Counted from the stretch's first letter, positions 16,426 through 25,557 are shown. The stretch: DNA of 64,000 bases from CADCTB01 sp035494015 (GCA_035494015.1 DATJHJ010000089.1:1-64000); one strand, 5' to 3'. Notes: a model not told the origin generated them from the sequence alone. Translations and numbers: made by a program.

Positions 16426-17471
16426 GCGCTGCGCACGGTCCCCGTGGCGCTGGAGAGGCCGACCGTCAGCTCTGCGGTCGGATCCTGGCTGGGCGCCAGC
16501 CGGGGCGCGGGCACCGTGGCGATGAGCTTGGTCAGCAGGTCGTCGATCGACACGCCGTCGGCCAGCGCCTCGTAGGACAGGACGAGGCGGTGGCGCAGTA
16601 CGTCGGGCGCCACGTCGACGATGTCCTGGGGCAACACGTAGTCCCGGCCCCGCAGCAAGGCCAGGGCCCGGGCCCCGGCCACCAGTCCCAGGCTGGCCCG
16701 GGGGCTGGCGCCGTAGTCGATGGACTTGGCCAGGTCGGCCAGGCCGTGCTCGGTGGGCGCCCGGGTGGCGTGGACCAGGCGGACGGCGTAATCGACGACG
16801 GCCCGGTGGGCGAAGACGGCGTCGGCCGCCTCCTGCAGCCGGATGAGATCCTCGAGGCTCAGCACCTGGTTGGCGTGGGGGGGGTTGACGCCCATGCGCT
16901 GGACGATCTCGACCTCTTCGTCCCGGTCCGGGTAACCGACCATCACCTTCATCAGGAACCGGTCGCGCTGGGCCTCGGGCAGGGGGTAGACGCCCTCGGA
17001 CTCGATGGGGTTCTGGGTGGCGAGGACCAGGAACGGCAGGGGCACCGGGAAGGTCTGGCCGGCCAGGGACACCTTGCGCTCGGCCATGACCTCGAGCAGG
17101 GCGGACTGGACCTTGGCCGGGGCCCGGTTGATCTCGTCGGCCAGCACGAAGTTGGCGAAGACCGGGCCGAGCTGGATGTCGAACGTCTCGCTGGACTGGC
17201 GGTAGATGCGGGTGCCGACCAGGTCGGAGGGGATCAGGTCGGGGGTGAACTGCAGGCGCACGAAGGAGCCACCGACGACCTCGGCCAGTGTCTCGACGGC
17301 CAGCGTCTTGGCGATCCCGGGCACCCCTTCGAGCAGGCAGTGGCCCTTGGCCAGCAGGCAGGCGACCAGGCGCTCGATGACCTTGTCATGGCCGACGATG
17401 ACCTTCTTGACCTCGAAGAGGGCCTGCTCCAGCAGAGCGGCATTGGCGGCGGCGGCAGCGGCGTCGGTCAT
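16422..17471 (-). CDS. MoxR-family AAA+ ATPase
   Basis: A 349-residue MoxR ATPase. Walker A is LLEGVPGIAKT, Walker B is FVLADEINRA, the sensor-1 region is LVLATQNPIESEGVYPLPEAQ, and there is an Arg-finger context DRFLMK. MoxR proteins act as chaperones that activate or insert cofactors into partner proteins, commonly with DUF58 and VWA proteins as here. It is the first gene of the operon; the preceding gpsA gene is on the same strand ~180 nt away, with a tandem repeat between. Confidence 0.92.
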   Translation of the reverse strand: MTDAAAAAANAALLEQALFEVKKVIVGHDKVIERLVACLLAKGHCLLEGVPGIAKTLAVETLAEVVGGSFVRLQFTPDLIPSDLVGTRIYRQSSETFDIQLGPVFANFVLADEINRAPAKVQSALLEVMAERKVSLAGQTFPVPLPFLVLATQNPIESEGVYPLPEAQRDRFLMKVMVGYPDRDEEVEIVQRMGVNPPHANQVLSLEDLIRLQEAADAVFAHRAVVDYAVRLVHATRAPTEHGLADLAKSIDYGASPRASLGLVAGARALALLRGRDYVLPQDIVDVAPDVLRHRLVLSYEALADGVSIDDLLTKLIATVPAPRLAPSQDPTAELTVGLSSATGTVRSA

Positions 17472-17580
17472 TCCGCAAAGAGTACGACGGCCGAGGAACG
17501 GAATTTGCTCGGTTGCATGGGCTCAGGATGGGACCGGCGTCTGAGAGCCCCCTGAGAGTCGTCTGCGGATCGACTTGGGA

Positions 17581-17670
17581 GGGGCCTGGTCAGCCGAGGC
17601 CGTGTTTGTCGGGGCCTCGTCAGCCGAGGCCGTGTTTGTCGGGGCCTCGTCAGCCGAGGCCGTGCAGCTC
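17581..17670. repeat. Three 30-bp tandem repeats at the gpsA 3' end
   Basis: Three head-to-tail 30-bp units (17581-17610, 17611-17640, 17641-17670), nearly identical. The unit nearest gpsA contains its last codons and stop (GLG-TGA on the minus strand); the other two copy that stop region. It looks like slippage or duplication of the gene end. There are no spacers, so it is not a CRISPR array. Confidence 0.8.
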
Positions 17671-18654
17671 GGGCTTCATCACCCGGCCCATGAGGACGGC
17701 GACGACTTCGGCCGGCGGGGTCACGCCGTGCAGGACGGCGGCCACCTGGTCGGCGATGGGCATCTCCACCCCGACCCGGGCGGCCAGGGCGGCCACCGCG
17801 TCGGTGGTGCGCACGCCCTCGGCCACCATGCGGGTGCCGGCGGTTATCTCGGCCAGCGGCCGGCCCCGGGCCAGCTCCTCCCCCACCCACCGGTTGCGGC
17901 TCTGGCGGCTGCAGCAGGTGGCCACCAGGTCGCCCATGCCGGTGAGCCCGCCGAAGGTCAGCGGCCGGCCGCCGAGGGCCACGCCCAGCCGGGTCAGCTC
18001 GGCCACGCCGCGGGTGATGAGGGCGGCCCGGGTGTTGTCGCCGAAGCCCATGCCGTCGGAGATGCCGGCGGCGATGGCCACCACGTTCTTGAGCGCCCCG
18101 CCCAGCTCGCAGCCGACCACGTCCGGGTTGGTGTACACCCGGAACGCGTCGGTGCTGAAGAGCTGCTGCAGCCGGCCGGCCAGGTCGGCATCGGTGGCGG
18201 CGACCACGCTGGCCGTGGGGTGCCCGGCCACGATCTCGCCCACCAGGTTCGGCCCGGTGAGCACGGCGAAGGGGTGGGCCGGCGCGACCTCGGCGATGAC
18301 CTCGGTCATCCGGGCCAGCGTTCCCCGCTCGACCCCCTTGGTCAGGCTGACGACGGGGACGCCGGCCGGGAGGCACGGGCGGGCGTCGGCCAGCACGGCC
18401 CGGAACCCATGGGAGGGCACGGCCATCACGACCACGTCGGCATCGCCCACCGCGTCGGCCAGGTCGGCGGTGCTGCGCAGGCCGGCCGGAAGGGCCAGCT
18501 CGGGCACGTAGTCGACGTTGCGACCGGCGGCGGCGATGGCCGCGGCCAACTCGGGCCGGCGGGCCCACAACGTGGTCGGCACGCGGGCCGCGCACATGGC
18601 GGCCATGGTCGTCCCCCACGAGCCCGCCCCCAGCACTGCGACCTTGGCCGGCAC
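17650..18654 (-). CDS. gpsA: Glycerol-3-phosphate dehydrogenase [NAD(P)+]
   Basis: A 334-residue GpsA that makes sn-glycerol-3-phosphate for phospholipids. The dinucleotide-binding motif VLGAGSWGTTMA opens the protein; then VVMAVPSHGFR, VVSLTKGVE, LTGPNLVGEI, the catalytic-Lys region CELGGALKNVVAIAAG and SDGMGFGDNTRAALITRG follow in the usual order. GTG start at 18654, with TAGGGT 8 nt upstream as a possible leaderless -10. It is divergent from the phosphoesterase gene. The last codons lie in a 30-bp tandem repeat. Confidence 0.92.
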   Translation of the reverse strand: MPAKVAVLGAGSWGTTMAAMCAARVPTTLWARRPELAAAIAAAGRNVDYVPELALPAGLRSTADLADAVGDADVVVMAVPSHGFRAVLADARPCLPAGVPVVSLTKGVERGTLARMTEVIAEVAPAHPFAVLTGPNLVGEIVAGHPTASVVAATDADLAGRLQQLFSTDAFRVYTNPDVVGCELGGALKNVVAIAAGISDGMGFGDNTRAALITRGVAELTRLGVALGGRPLTFGGLTGMGDLVATCCSRQSRNRWVGEELARGRPLAEITAGTRMVAEGVRTTDAVAALAARVGVEMPIADQVAAVLHGVTPPAEVVAVLMGRVMKPELHGLG

Positions 18655-18696
18655 AGACGCAGACCCTACCGAGGGCTCACCTACACTCGTCGGCAG

Positions 18697-19557
18697 ATGG
18701 CCCGCGACGAGTTCGTGATCGCCCAGCTGTCCGACCTCCACTGCGGCTCGCCCTTCTTCGACCCCGGGCTGCTGGAGACGGCGGTCAACGAGACGATCGG
18801 CGTCAACCCGGACCTGGTCGTGATCGGCGGCGACCTCACCGCCGAGGGGTACGCCGGCGAGTTCCGCACCGCCCAGCGCTTCCTCGAGCCGCTGTTCGAG
18901 CACGGTTTCACCGTGCTGGTCATCCCCGGCAACCACGACTCCAAGAACGTCGGGTACCTGCACTTCCGCGACACCTTCGGCGTGGGCGACGTGGCCGACA
19001 AGGGCGACCGCGTCCTGTCGCTGACCCTGCCGAGCCTCGACGGCAGCACCGACCCGTTCCGCGTCCAGGTGGTGGCCATCGACTCGTCCAAGCCGGACCT
19101 GGCCGAGGGCGAGGTGGGGCGCGAGCGGTACCGCTGGATACGGGACCAGTTCGCGGCCGAGGCCGACTTCAAGGTGTTCGTGCTCCACCACCACTTGGTC
19201 CCGGTGCCGGGGACGGGCCGCGAGCGCAACACCGTCTGGGACGCCGGCGACGTGCTCGCCCTGCTGACCGAGCTGAAGGTCGACATCGTCCTGTCCGGCC
19301 ACAAGCACGTGCCCCACGTGTGGCTGCTCGACCACGTGCTGCTGGTCACCTCGGGGACGGTGTCGTCCCACCGGGTCCGGGGCTACACCCGGCCCTCGTA
19401 CAACGTCCTGGAGGTCACACCGCAAGAAGTGCGGGTGACCCTGAAGTACCCGGGAACGGGCGAGCGGGTGGCGGGGGTGCTCGATCGGCGGCGGATGGCG
19501 CTGACCAGCAACCCCGACCTGGCCGCCATGTTCACCAAGAGCACCTGGAGGCCCTGA
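18697..19557 (+). CDS. Calcineurin-like metallophosphoesterase
   Basis: A 286-residue metallophosphoesterase. All motif blocks are visible: AQLSDLHCG (D-x-H), VVIGGDLT (GD), VIPGNHDSK (GNHD), FVLHHHLVP (H) and LSGHKHVPH (GHxH). This set binds two metals and hydrolyses phosphomono- or diesters; substrates in the family range from cyclic nucleotides to UDP-lipids and cannot be told here. ATG at 18697 is the first sensible start; TACACT at 18682 may be the -10. It heads a group leading to the F420 and PIG-L genes. Confidence 0.85.
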   Translation: MARDEFVIAQLSDLHCGSPFFDPGLLETAVNETIGVNPDLVVIGGDLTAEGYAGEFRTAQRFLEPLFEHGFTVLVIPGNHDSKNVGYLHFRDTFGVGDVADKGDRVLSLTLPSLDGSTDPFRVQVVAIDSSKPDLAEGEVGRERYRWIRDQFAAEADFKVFVLHHHLVPVPGTGRERNTVWDAGDVLALLTELKVDIVLSGHKHVPHVWLLDHVLLVTSGTVSSHRVRGYTRPSYNVLEVTPQEVRVTLKYPGTGERVAGVLDRRRMALTSNPDLAAMFTKSTWRP

Positions 19558-19633
19558 TCAGCGAGCACCGAAGCGAAGCGGAGGAGCGCAGCGCCGACCG
19601 GCATGGCAGCGAGCCGCCGGAGGCGGAGAGCTG

Positions 19634-19942
19634 ATGGCGGAATATCTACGCCTGTACCAGAGCGCGGTCGACCCGGCGGATGTCGACGAGATGCGCCGCC
19701 TGTTCGCCGCCGACGTGGCCCCGGTGTTCGCCGAATGCCCGGGATGCCTGGGCCTGGAGCTGACCGTGAGCGTCGAGCCCAACGCCGGCGGCCTGGTCGA
19801 GGGGGCCGCCATCTCCCGCTGGTCGTCGCTGGACGAGATGGCCTCCGCCATGGCCTCCCACGACGTCCAGGAGGCACTGGTGCGCGTCCGCCAGCTCCTG
19901 CGCCAGGAGCCGGTGTCGAAGGTCCTGCAAGTCCTGCAATGA
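19634..19942 (+). CDS. Antibiotic-biosynthesis-monooxygenase-like (ABM) protein
   Basis: A 102-residue single-domain protein with the dimeric alpha+beta barrel pattern of ABM-like proteins: a long N-terminal helix, CPGCLGLELTVSVEP strand region, and SRWSSLDEMASAMAS. The stop overlaps the cofC start (ATGA), so they are coupled. No cofactor site can be seen; the reaction is unknown. Confidence 0.6.
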   Translation: MAEYLRLYQSAVDPADVDEMRRLFAADVAPVFAECPGCLGLELTVSVEPNAGGLVEGAAISRWSSLDEMASAMASHDVQEALVRVRQLLRQEPVSKVLQVLQ

Positions 19943-20526
19943 GCATGCTGGGGCCGGTCGCCGTGCTGCTGCCGGTCAAGTCCTTCGCCGAGGCCAAGCT
20001 GCGGCTGGCGCCCGCCCTCGACCCCGGCCGGCGGGCCGCCCTGGCCCGAGCCATGGCCACGGTGGTGGTGGCTGCAGCCGCGCCCCTGCCGACCGCGGTG
20101 GTGTGCGACGACGCCGAGGTCGCCTCATGGGCCCGCGACCTCGGGGCCCTGGTGGTGTGGGAGCCCGAGCGGGGGCTGAACCGGGCCGTGGAGGCGGGCG
20201 TCGCCCGCCTGGCCGGCGCGGGGGCGGCGCGGGTGGTCGTCGCCCACGCCGACCTGCCCCAGGCGCCGGCCGGTCGGCTGGCCGATGTCGCCCGCTTCGC
20301 CGGCGTGACGATCGTCCCCGATCACGACGACAACGGGACGAACGTGATCTGCGTCCCCGGCGACGCCCCCTTCACCTTCTCCTACGGCCCGGGCTCGTTC
20401 CTCCGCCACGCCGCCGAGGCCCACCGCCTGGGCCTGCCGTTGCGGGTGGTGCGCGACCCTGCCTTGTCGCACGACGTGGACCTGCCGTCCGACCTGGCCG
20501 CCTACCTGAGCCGGGCGGCGTCGTGA
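19939..20526 (+). CDS. cofC: 2-phospho-L-lactate guanylyltransferase (F420 synthesis)
   Basis: A 195-residue CofC/FbiD-type nucleotidyltransferase that activates phospholactate or phosphoenolpyruvate with GTP in coenzyme F420 biosynthesis. Family marks: VLLPVKSFAEAKLRLAP (the Lys-containing loop), VVVAHADLPQAP (metal-binding Asp), TIVPDHDDNGTNVIC, and FSYGPGSFLRHAAEA. Start overlaps the preceding stop and its own stop overlaps the PIG-L start, giving three coupled genes. The presence of F420 enzymes such as the LLM-type oxidoreductase at 41526 fits. Confidence 0.88.
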   Translation: MSMLGPVAVLLPVKSFAEAKLRLAPALDPGRRAALARAMATVVVAAAAPLPTAVVCDDAEVASWARDLGALVVWEPERGLNRAVEAGVARLAGAGAARVVVAHADLPQAPAGRLADVARFAGVTIVPDHDDNGTNVICVPGDAPFTFSYGPGSFLRHAAEAHRLGLPLRVVRDPALSHDVDLPSDLAAYLSRAAS

Positions 20527-21251
20527 CCACGGTCGACCTGCCCACGCCGGCCCGGGCCCTGGCCGTCGCCGCCCACCCCGACGACGTGGAGTTCGGCTGC
20601 GGCGGGACGTTGGCCAAATGGGCGGCGGCCGGCTGCGAGATCGCCCACCTGGTGTGCACCGACGGGTCCAAGGGCTCCTGGGATCCCGAGGAGGACACGG
20701 CCACGTTGGTCGCCACCCGCCAGCGCGAGCAGCGGGCGGCGTCGGTGGCCCTCGGCGGGACCGGCGCGGTGGTCTTCCTCGGCTGGCGCGACGGCGAGCT
20801 GGAGGCGGGCCTGCGCCAGCGGGCCGACGTCTGCCACTGGATCCGCCGCCTCCGGCCCGACGTCGTCCTCGGTCACGATCCGTGGAAGCGCTACCGCCTG
20901 CATCCCGACCACCGCCACGCCGGCTTCCTGGCCGTCGACGGCATCGTCGCCGCCCGCGACCCACACTTCTTCCCCGAGCAGTCGGCCCCGCCCCACCGCC
21001 CGACCCAGCTGCTCTTGTGGGAGGCGGACGAGGCCGACCACGTCGAGGACATCGGGTCCAGCCTGGACCGCAAGCTGGCCGCCCTGCTCGAGCACCGCAG
21101 CCAGTACCGGACCACGATGGACATCGACGACCCCGGGTCGACGGAGCAGGCGGACCGGTTCCGGGACAAGATCCGCCGCCGTGCCGCCGACGCCGCCGCC
21201 GGGTCCGGTTTCGCCTACGGCGAGCAGTTCAAGCTGATCTCGAAGCTGTAG
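20523..21251 (+). CDS. PIG-L/LmbE family deacetylase
   Basis: A 242-residue zinc-dependent N-acetyl-sugar deacetylase. The zinc motif AVAAHPDDVEFGCGG is near residue 15 and the second histidine site LHPDHRHAG near 125. In actinobacteria this family includes MshB and Mca of mycothiol metabolism, but many members have other sugar substrates. GTG start overlaps the cofC stop (GTGA). It ends 2 nt from the convergent hupB gene. Confidence 0.85.
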   Translation: MTTVDLPTPARALAVAAHPDDVEFGCGGTLAKWAAAGCEIAHLVCTDGSKGSWDPEEDTATLVATRQREQRAASVALGGTGAVVFLGWRDGELEAGLRQRADVCHWIRRLRPDVVLGHDPWKRYRLHPDHRHAGFLAVDGIVAARDPHFFPEQSAPPHRPTQLLLWEADEADHVEDIGSSLDRKLAALLEHRSQYRTTMDIDDPGSTEQADRFRDKIRRRAADAAAGSGFAYGEQFKLISKL

Positions 21252-21253
21252 GC

Positions 21254-21682
21254 CTACCTCTTCTTGGTGGCCTTCTTGGCCGGCGCCTTGGCCGCGGTCT
21301 TGGCGGGAGCCTTGGCGGCCGCCGCGCCCGACTTCTTGGCCGGGGCCGCCTTGGCCGGCGCCTTCTTGGCCGCCGCCTTGGCGCCCTTCTTGGCCGCCTT
21401 GGCCGGGGGCGGGTTGAGGGCGGTCTTCAACGCGCTGCTGGCCGAGAACTTGACCGCGGTGGAGGCGGGAATGGCCACGGCCTCCCCCGTGCGCGGGTTG
21501 CGACCGGTACGGGCCTGGCGGGCGGTGGCCGAGAAGGAGCCGAAGCTCGGCCACGCCACCCGGTCGCCCTGGCTGACGGCCGACCGGACGGTGTCGAAGA
21601 AGGCGTCGATCACCTGCTCGACATCCTGCCTGCTCATACCGGTTTCGCCGGCCACGCCTGAAATCACATCGGACTTGTTCAC
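21254..21682 (-). CDS. hupB: HU-type DNA-binding protein with Lys/Ala tail
   Basis: A 142-residue nucleoid protein. Residues 1-90 are a standard HU domain (MNKSDVISGVAGETGMSRQ, then the DNA-binding arm RTGRNPRTGE). Residues ~92-142 are a lysine/alanine/proline-rich tail with PAKAAKK- and KKAPAK-type repeats, as in mycobacterial HupB, which adds histone-H1-like DNA compaction. GTG start is set by a strong Shine-Dalgarno (AAGGAGG). It is divergent from the lipoprotein gene at 21792. Confidence 0.93.
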   Translation of the reverse strand: MNKSDVISGVAGETGMSRQDVEQVIDAFFDTVRSAVSQGDRVAWPSFGSFSATARQARTGRNPRTGEAVAIPASTAVKFSASSALKTALNPPPAKAAKKGAKAAAKKAPAKAAPAKKSGAAAAKAPAKTAAKAPAKKATKKR

Positions 21683-21791
21683 GACCACCTCCTTCTTGCA
21701 GGGGACAGCTTGCGTCCACATCTGATCCGACGAGCGCGGCAACTTCAAGCATTTCCGATTTCGGCCGCCGGCGCGGCAGGATCGAGGGGTA

Positions 21792-22208
21792 ATGCGACGC
21801 GTCTGGTCCATCCTTTTCCTCGCCGTTCTGGCCACCGGCTGCTCCCTGCACGACCCCCCGGCCAGCAACGTCCGGCCGCCGAAGCCGGGCGTCCCCGCCA
21901 CCCTCACCGACGTCACCGGGATCTACCGGTCGATCCACCAAGCCGTCCTCCAGCTGCGCAGCAACGGCGAGTTCGTCCTCATCGTTCCCGAGGGACCGGG
22001 CCCGACCTCAGGGACCTTCACCCTCCAGGACGGGCGGCTGAGCGTGGTGACGGCGTCGTGCGGGACGACGACCGGGGAGTACGACGTCGTGGTGTCCGGC
22101 GAGCAGGCGGCCGGCAAGGCGGTGCTCAACATCGCCGCCGTCGACGACCAGTGCGACTCGCGCCGCCATTACCTGACCGTCGACCCCTGGGTTTATGCGG
22201 ATTCCTGA
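21792..22208 (+). CDS. Lipoprotein of unknown function
   Basis: A 138-residue protein with a clear lipoprotein signal (LFLAVLATGC, Cys17). The mature part has alternating beta-strand patterns (GEFVLIVPEGPG, SGTFTLQDGRLSVV, GEYDVVVSGE), suggesting a small beta-barrel or lipocalin-like fold as in META or lipocalin-type proteins. No function can be assigned. Its last 16 nt overlap the convergent HAD gene. Confidence 0.65.
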   Translation: MRRVWSILFLAVLATGCSLHDPPASNVRPPKPGVPATLTDVTGIYRSIHQAVLQLRSNGEFVLIVPEGPGPTSGTFTLQDGRLSVVTASCGTTTGEYDVVVSGEQAAGKAVLNIAAVDDQCDSRRHYLTVDPWVYADS

Positions 22209-22948
22209 TCCACAAGGCTGGCCAGGTCGTCGGCCGTCACCGCCGGCGCCGGTTCGACGGGGAGGTCGTCGGGCGACGTCACCCCGGTGAACACCAGGGC
22301 GAAGCGGAACCCGAGCCGCTCGGCCATCAGCCCGTCGGTGTCGGGCCGGTCGCCCACCAGGGTGCCCTCGTCGGCGGCATCGCCGATGCGGGCCCGCACC
22401 GCATCGGCCATGGGCTGGTACGGCTTCCCCGCCACCTCGGGCTCGACGCCGGCGGCGGCGGCCACCGACGCCAGCAGCGCCCCCCCGCCGGGGATGGGGC
22501 CGTCCGGCGTGGGGTAGGTCGTGTCGTCGTTGGTGCCGATCAGCCGGGCCCCGCCCCGGATGGCCTGGTAGGCGGCGTTGAGCCGGTCGTAGTCGAACTC
22601 CTTGTGGAACCCGACGATCACCGCGTCGGCGTCGCCTTGGTCGACCATGTCCACCCCCCGGGCGGCCAATGCCTCACGCACGCCCTCGCCCGCGCACACC
22701 AGGACGGTGCTGCCCGGCTCGACCATGGCCGCCGCCGCCTGCGCCGAGCTGACGATCTCGTCCCCGTCGACGGGGATGCCCATGCCCTCGAACTTGGCCA
22801 CCAGGTCGACGATGGTCCGGCTGGAGTTGTTGGTGAGGAACAGGATCCGCTCCCCCGCCTCCCGGAGCCGGGCCACGGCCTCGGGTACGCCAGGGATGAC
22901 CTGGTCGGCCAGCCACACCACTCCGTCGAGGTCGAGGATCCACGTCAA
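22193..22948 (-). CDS. HAD-IIA family hydrolase (NagD-like phosphatase)
   Basis: A 251-residue HAD phosphatase. Motif I is WILDLDGVVWL, motif II LFLTNNSSR, motif III lies in VAGKPYQPM and motif IV in GTLVGDRPDTDGLMA, the layout of subclass IIA (NagD, p-nitrophenylphosphatase). Substrates are usually nucleotides or phosphoglycolate-like metabolites. TTG at 22948 puts motif I at the N-terminus, as usual; no better start is visible. It is the last gene of the same-strand run that begins with nurA, 43 nt after the zinc-finger gene. Confidence 0.82.
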   Translation of the reverse strand: MTWILDLDGVVWLADQVIPGVPEAVARLREAGERILFLTNNSSRTIVDLVAKFEGMGIPVDGDEIVSSAQAAAAMVEPGSTVLVCAGEGVREALAARGVDMVDQGDADAVIVGFHKEFDYDRLNAAYQAIRGGARLIGTNDDTTYPTPDGPIPGGGALLASVAAAAGVEPEVAGKPYQPMADAVRARIGDAADEGTLVGDRPDTDGLMAERLGFRFALVFTGVTSPDDLPVEPAPAVTADDLASLVDQESA

Positions 22949-22991
22949 GCCCGGCTTTGTACCCGGCTCGGGACCGGTTCGGGAAATCCGC

Positions 22992-23258
22992 TCAGGCGTC
23001 GGGGGCGTCGGGCGCGGCGTGGCGGCGGAGGGCGAGGCGCTGCAGCCGGGCGACGGCATCGTTCACGGCCCGGGCCGCGAGGTCGATGTCGGCGTCGGTG
23101 GGATTGGCCGGGCCCTGCTGCTCACCGACCTCTTGCTCGATGATCTCGTTGCACAGGGCGATGCACTGGTCGCAGATGTAGACCCCCGGGCCGGCGATCA
23201 GCTTGACGACCTGGTGCTGGTTCTTGCCGCAGAACGAGCAGGCGAGCTCCTTGGCCAT
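22992..23258 (-). CDS. Stand-alone ClpX-type C4 zinc-finger protein
   Basis: An 88-residue protein consisting of only the ClpX N-terminal zinc-binding domain: CSFCGKNQ (Cys7, Cys10) and YICDQCIALC (Cys29, Cys32), then a ~45-residue helical tail. In ClpX this domain dimerises and binds adaptors and substrates; the AAA+ part is absent. Good Shine-Dalgarno (AAAGGAA). It begins 22 nt after the sbcC stop on the same strand, so it is probably part of the resection operon. It may be a decoy adaptor-binding or regulatory protein (inference). It is not a truncated clpX, since no ATPase sequence follows. Confidence 0.85.
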   Translation of the reverse strand: MAKELACSFCGKNQHQVVKLIAGPGVYICDQCIALCNEIIEQEVGEQQGPANPTDADIDLAARAVNDAVARLQRLALRRHAAPDAPDA

Positions 23259-23280
23259 GGCAGTTCCTTTCGCCGTCCGG

Positions 23281-25557
23281 TCAGGCGGAGAGGGTACGCG
23301 CCGTCGCCCGCCTGCCGGGCAGCTTTATCACCTCGATGGCGTTGGGGAGCTGCTCCTTGATGGCGCCGTCGTGGGTGACGACCAGCACCTGGCGGAACCG
23401 GGCCCGCAGCCGCTCGAGGGCGGCGAGCATCCGGTCCTTGCGTTCGTCGTCGAGAGGGCCGAACACCTCGTCCAGGACCAGCAGGCCGACCGCGCCCCCG
23501 GACTGGAAGCGGACGTGCTCGCTGACCGCCACCCGCAGGGCCAGGTTGGCCAGGTCGATCTCCGAGCCCGAGAACCGGCTCATCCCGTAGGTGCGGCCGG
23601 CGTCGACGACCTTGATCTCGTAGGTGTTGGCATCGACCTGGAGCTCGTCGTACTCGTGGTCGGTCAGCTCGGCGAACAGCTCGGCGGCCTGGGTGGCCAG
23701 CCGGGGCCCGACGGTGGCCACCATGGTGTTCCGGAAGTCGTTCAGGAGCTCGCCCAGCCGGGCCAGGTGGCGGGCTTCCTCGGCCAGCTCGGCCAGCTTG
23801 GCGTGCTGCTCGGTGGTCTCCGCCACCCGCCGGGCCTCGGCCGCCGCCCGCTCCCGCGCCTGGCCGGCGGCCAGCTTCGAGGCCTGGGCCTGGATCGTGG
23901 CCCGCTGGGCCGCCGCTTCGAGCCGCTGGCGCTCGGCCAGGGCGGCGGCCAGGTTCTCCGGCCGGAAGCCCAGGGCCGCCACCTTCTCGCGCAACGCCTC
24001 CAGCCGGCCCCGGCTCTCGTCGGCCGCGGCCCGCTCGACATCCAGCTCCTTGGCCACCGTCTCCCGACGCTCCAAACGGCCCCGGATGTGCTGGCACTCG
24101 TCGGTGGCCCGCCGCCGGCGGTCGACCTCGACGGCCAGCTCGGCCCGCTCCCCGTCGCGCAGCGGCCGGCCCAGCGCCGCCTCCGCCGCGGCCAGGGTGG
24201 CCTCCGCCTCCTGGCGCCGGGCCACGGCCCGCTCGTGGTCGGCCCACGCCGTCTGGGCCCGGCGCAGCTCCTTGGCCAGGGCGGAGGCCCGCTCGGTGGC
24301 CGCGTCGGCGGCCACGACGGCCTGGCGGCGGTCGAGCTCCAACTCGTTGAGCCGGCGTTCGATGTCGGCCAGCTCCTCGGCCCGGTGGGCCTGCACCGCC
24401 TCGAAGGCGTCGCCCAGGGCCTGCCCGCACAGGGGGCAGTCGCCCTCGCCGGTGAGGGTGGACGACCGGGCCACCGCCTCCCGGGCCTTGTCCCGCTCGA
24501 CCTTGGCCGCCTCGAGAGTGCTGGCCACCGAGGCCAGGGCCACCCGGGCCGCTTCGGCCGCGACCCGAGCCGCGTCGCAATCGGCTTCGTCGGGCGCGCT
24601 GGCGGCGACCGGGATGGGGACACCGTCGAGGGCGGTCTTGGCCGCCACCACCGCCTCGACCACCCGCAGCCGGGCTTCGGCCTGGGCCCACCCCTCGGCG
24701 TCGGCCGCCAGGGCGTCCAGGCGGGCCGCCGCCTCCTCGAGCTCGTCTTGCTCGGCGGCCAGCTTGGCCACCCACTCCATGGCCCGGTCGTAGTGCTTGC
24801 GGACCTCCTTGCCCTCGGCCACCAGCCGGTCGTGCTCCTGGCGCAGGACGTCGAGCTCCTGGTGGCGGGCGACGGCCGACTCCACGTCCCTGCTGGCCAC
24901 CAGGGCCAGCGCTTCGTCGTCGGCCAGCCGGGCTTCGGCCTCGGCCGCCTCCGCCGCGGCCGCGTCGGCCGCGCTCCGCACCACCTCCAGGTCGGGAAGG
25001 ACGGCGCGCAGGCGCTCGAACTGCTCCTGCGTCATGCGGGCGTCCTTGCGGGCCAGGTCCCGGGCCCCGTCGAGCGGGGTGATCCCGAGGAGCTGAAGGA
25101 CTAGGCGGCGCCGCTCGGCCGGGGTCTGCTGGCTGAAGGCGGCCAGCTGCTTCTGCTCGGCGAACACCGACGCCCGGAAGGCGCCGTCGTCCATGCCCAG
25201 GATCGAGTGGACGTAGCGGCCGGTGTCGCGCGCCCCCTCGGCCACCTGCTTCCCGTCGGCGTGGGCCTCGGCCTTGACCTGCGAGCTGGCCCCGCTGATC
25301 GTCCGCCGGACGGTGTACAGGTGACCCTCGTGCTCGAACTCCACCTCGGTGACGCACTCGGCGTTGACCCCGGCGGTGCGCACCTCGTCCAGCGACGTCC
25401 TGCTGCGCCCGTAGAGGATGAACCGGATGCTCTCGATCAGCGCCGACTTGCCCGCCCCGTTGAGCCCGTAGACCCCGACCAGCCCGGGCGGGATCTCCAG
25501 CTCGAGCTCGTCCTCGAACACCCGGTAGTTCCGCAGCAGCAGCCGGGTGACCCTCAA
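23281..25557 (-). CDS. sbcC: SbcC/Rad50-type SMC-like ATPase
   Basis: A 758-residue Rad50/SbcC protein, partner of the Mre11-like nuclease encoded just upstream. Walker A is GVYGLNGAGKSALIES; two long coiled-coil arms flank a zinc hook CPLCGQ near residue 375; the signature is FSGSEIDLANLALR and Walker B is GLLVLDEVFGPLDD. This is shorter than E. coli SbcC (~1050) and closer to archaeal Rad50 in size. TTG start overlaps the sbcD stop (TTGA). It works in DNA-end processing. Confidence 0.9.
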   Translation of the reverse strand: MRVTRLLLRNYRVFEDELELEIPPGLVGVYGLNGAGKSALIESIRFILYGRSRTSLDEVRTAGVNAECVTEVEFEHEGHLYTVRRTISGASSQVKAEAHADGKQVAEGARDTGRYVHSILGMDDGAFRASVFAEQKQLAAFSQQTPAERRRLVLQLLGITPLDGARDLARKDARMTQEQFERLRAVLPDLEVVRSAADAAAAEAAEAEARLADDEALALVASRDVESAVARHQELDVLRQEHDRLVAEGKEVRKHYDRAMEWVAKLAAEQDELEEAAARLDALAADAEGWAQAEARLRVVEAVVAAKTALDGVPIPVAASAPDEADCDAARVAAEAARVALASVASTLEAAKVERDKAREAVARSSTLTGEGDCPLCGQALGDAFEAVQAHRAEELADIERRLNELELDRRQAVVAADAATERASALAKELRRAQTAWADHERAVARRQEAEATLAAAEAALGRPLRDGERAELAVEVDRRRRATDECQHIRGRLERRETVAKELDVERAAADESRGRLEALREKVAALGFRPENLAAALAERQRLEAAAQRATIQAQASKLAAGQARERAAAEARRVAETTEQHAKLAELAEEARHLARLGELLNDFRNTMVATVGPRLATQAAELFAELTDHEYDELQVDANTYEIKVVDAGRTYGMSRFSGSEIDLANLALRVAVSEHVRFQSGGAVGLLVLDEVFGPLDDERKDRMLAALERLRARFRQVLVVTHDGAIKEQLPNAIEVIKLPGRRATARTLSA

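Noticed and set aside
17581..17670. CRISPR-like array
   Set aside because: The three 30-bp units are contiguous with no unique spacers, and no cas genes are present.
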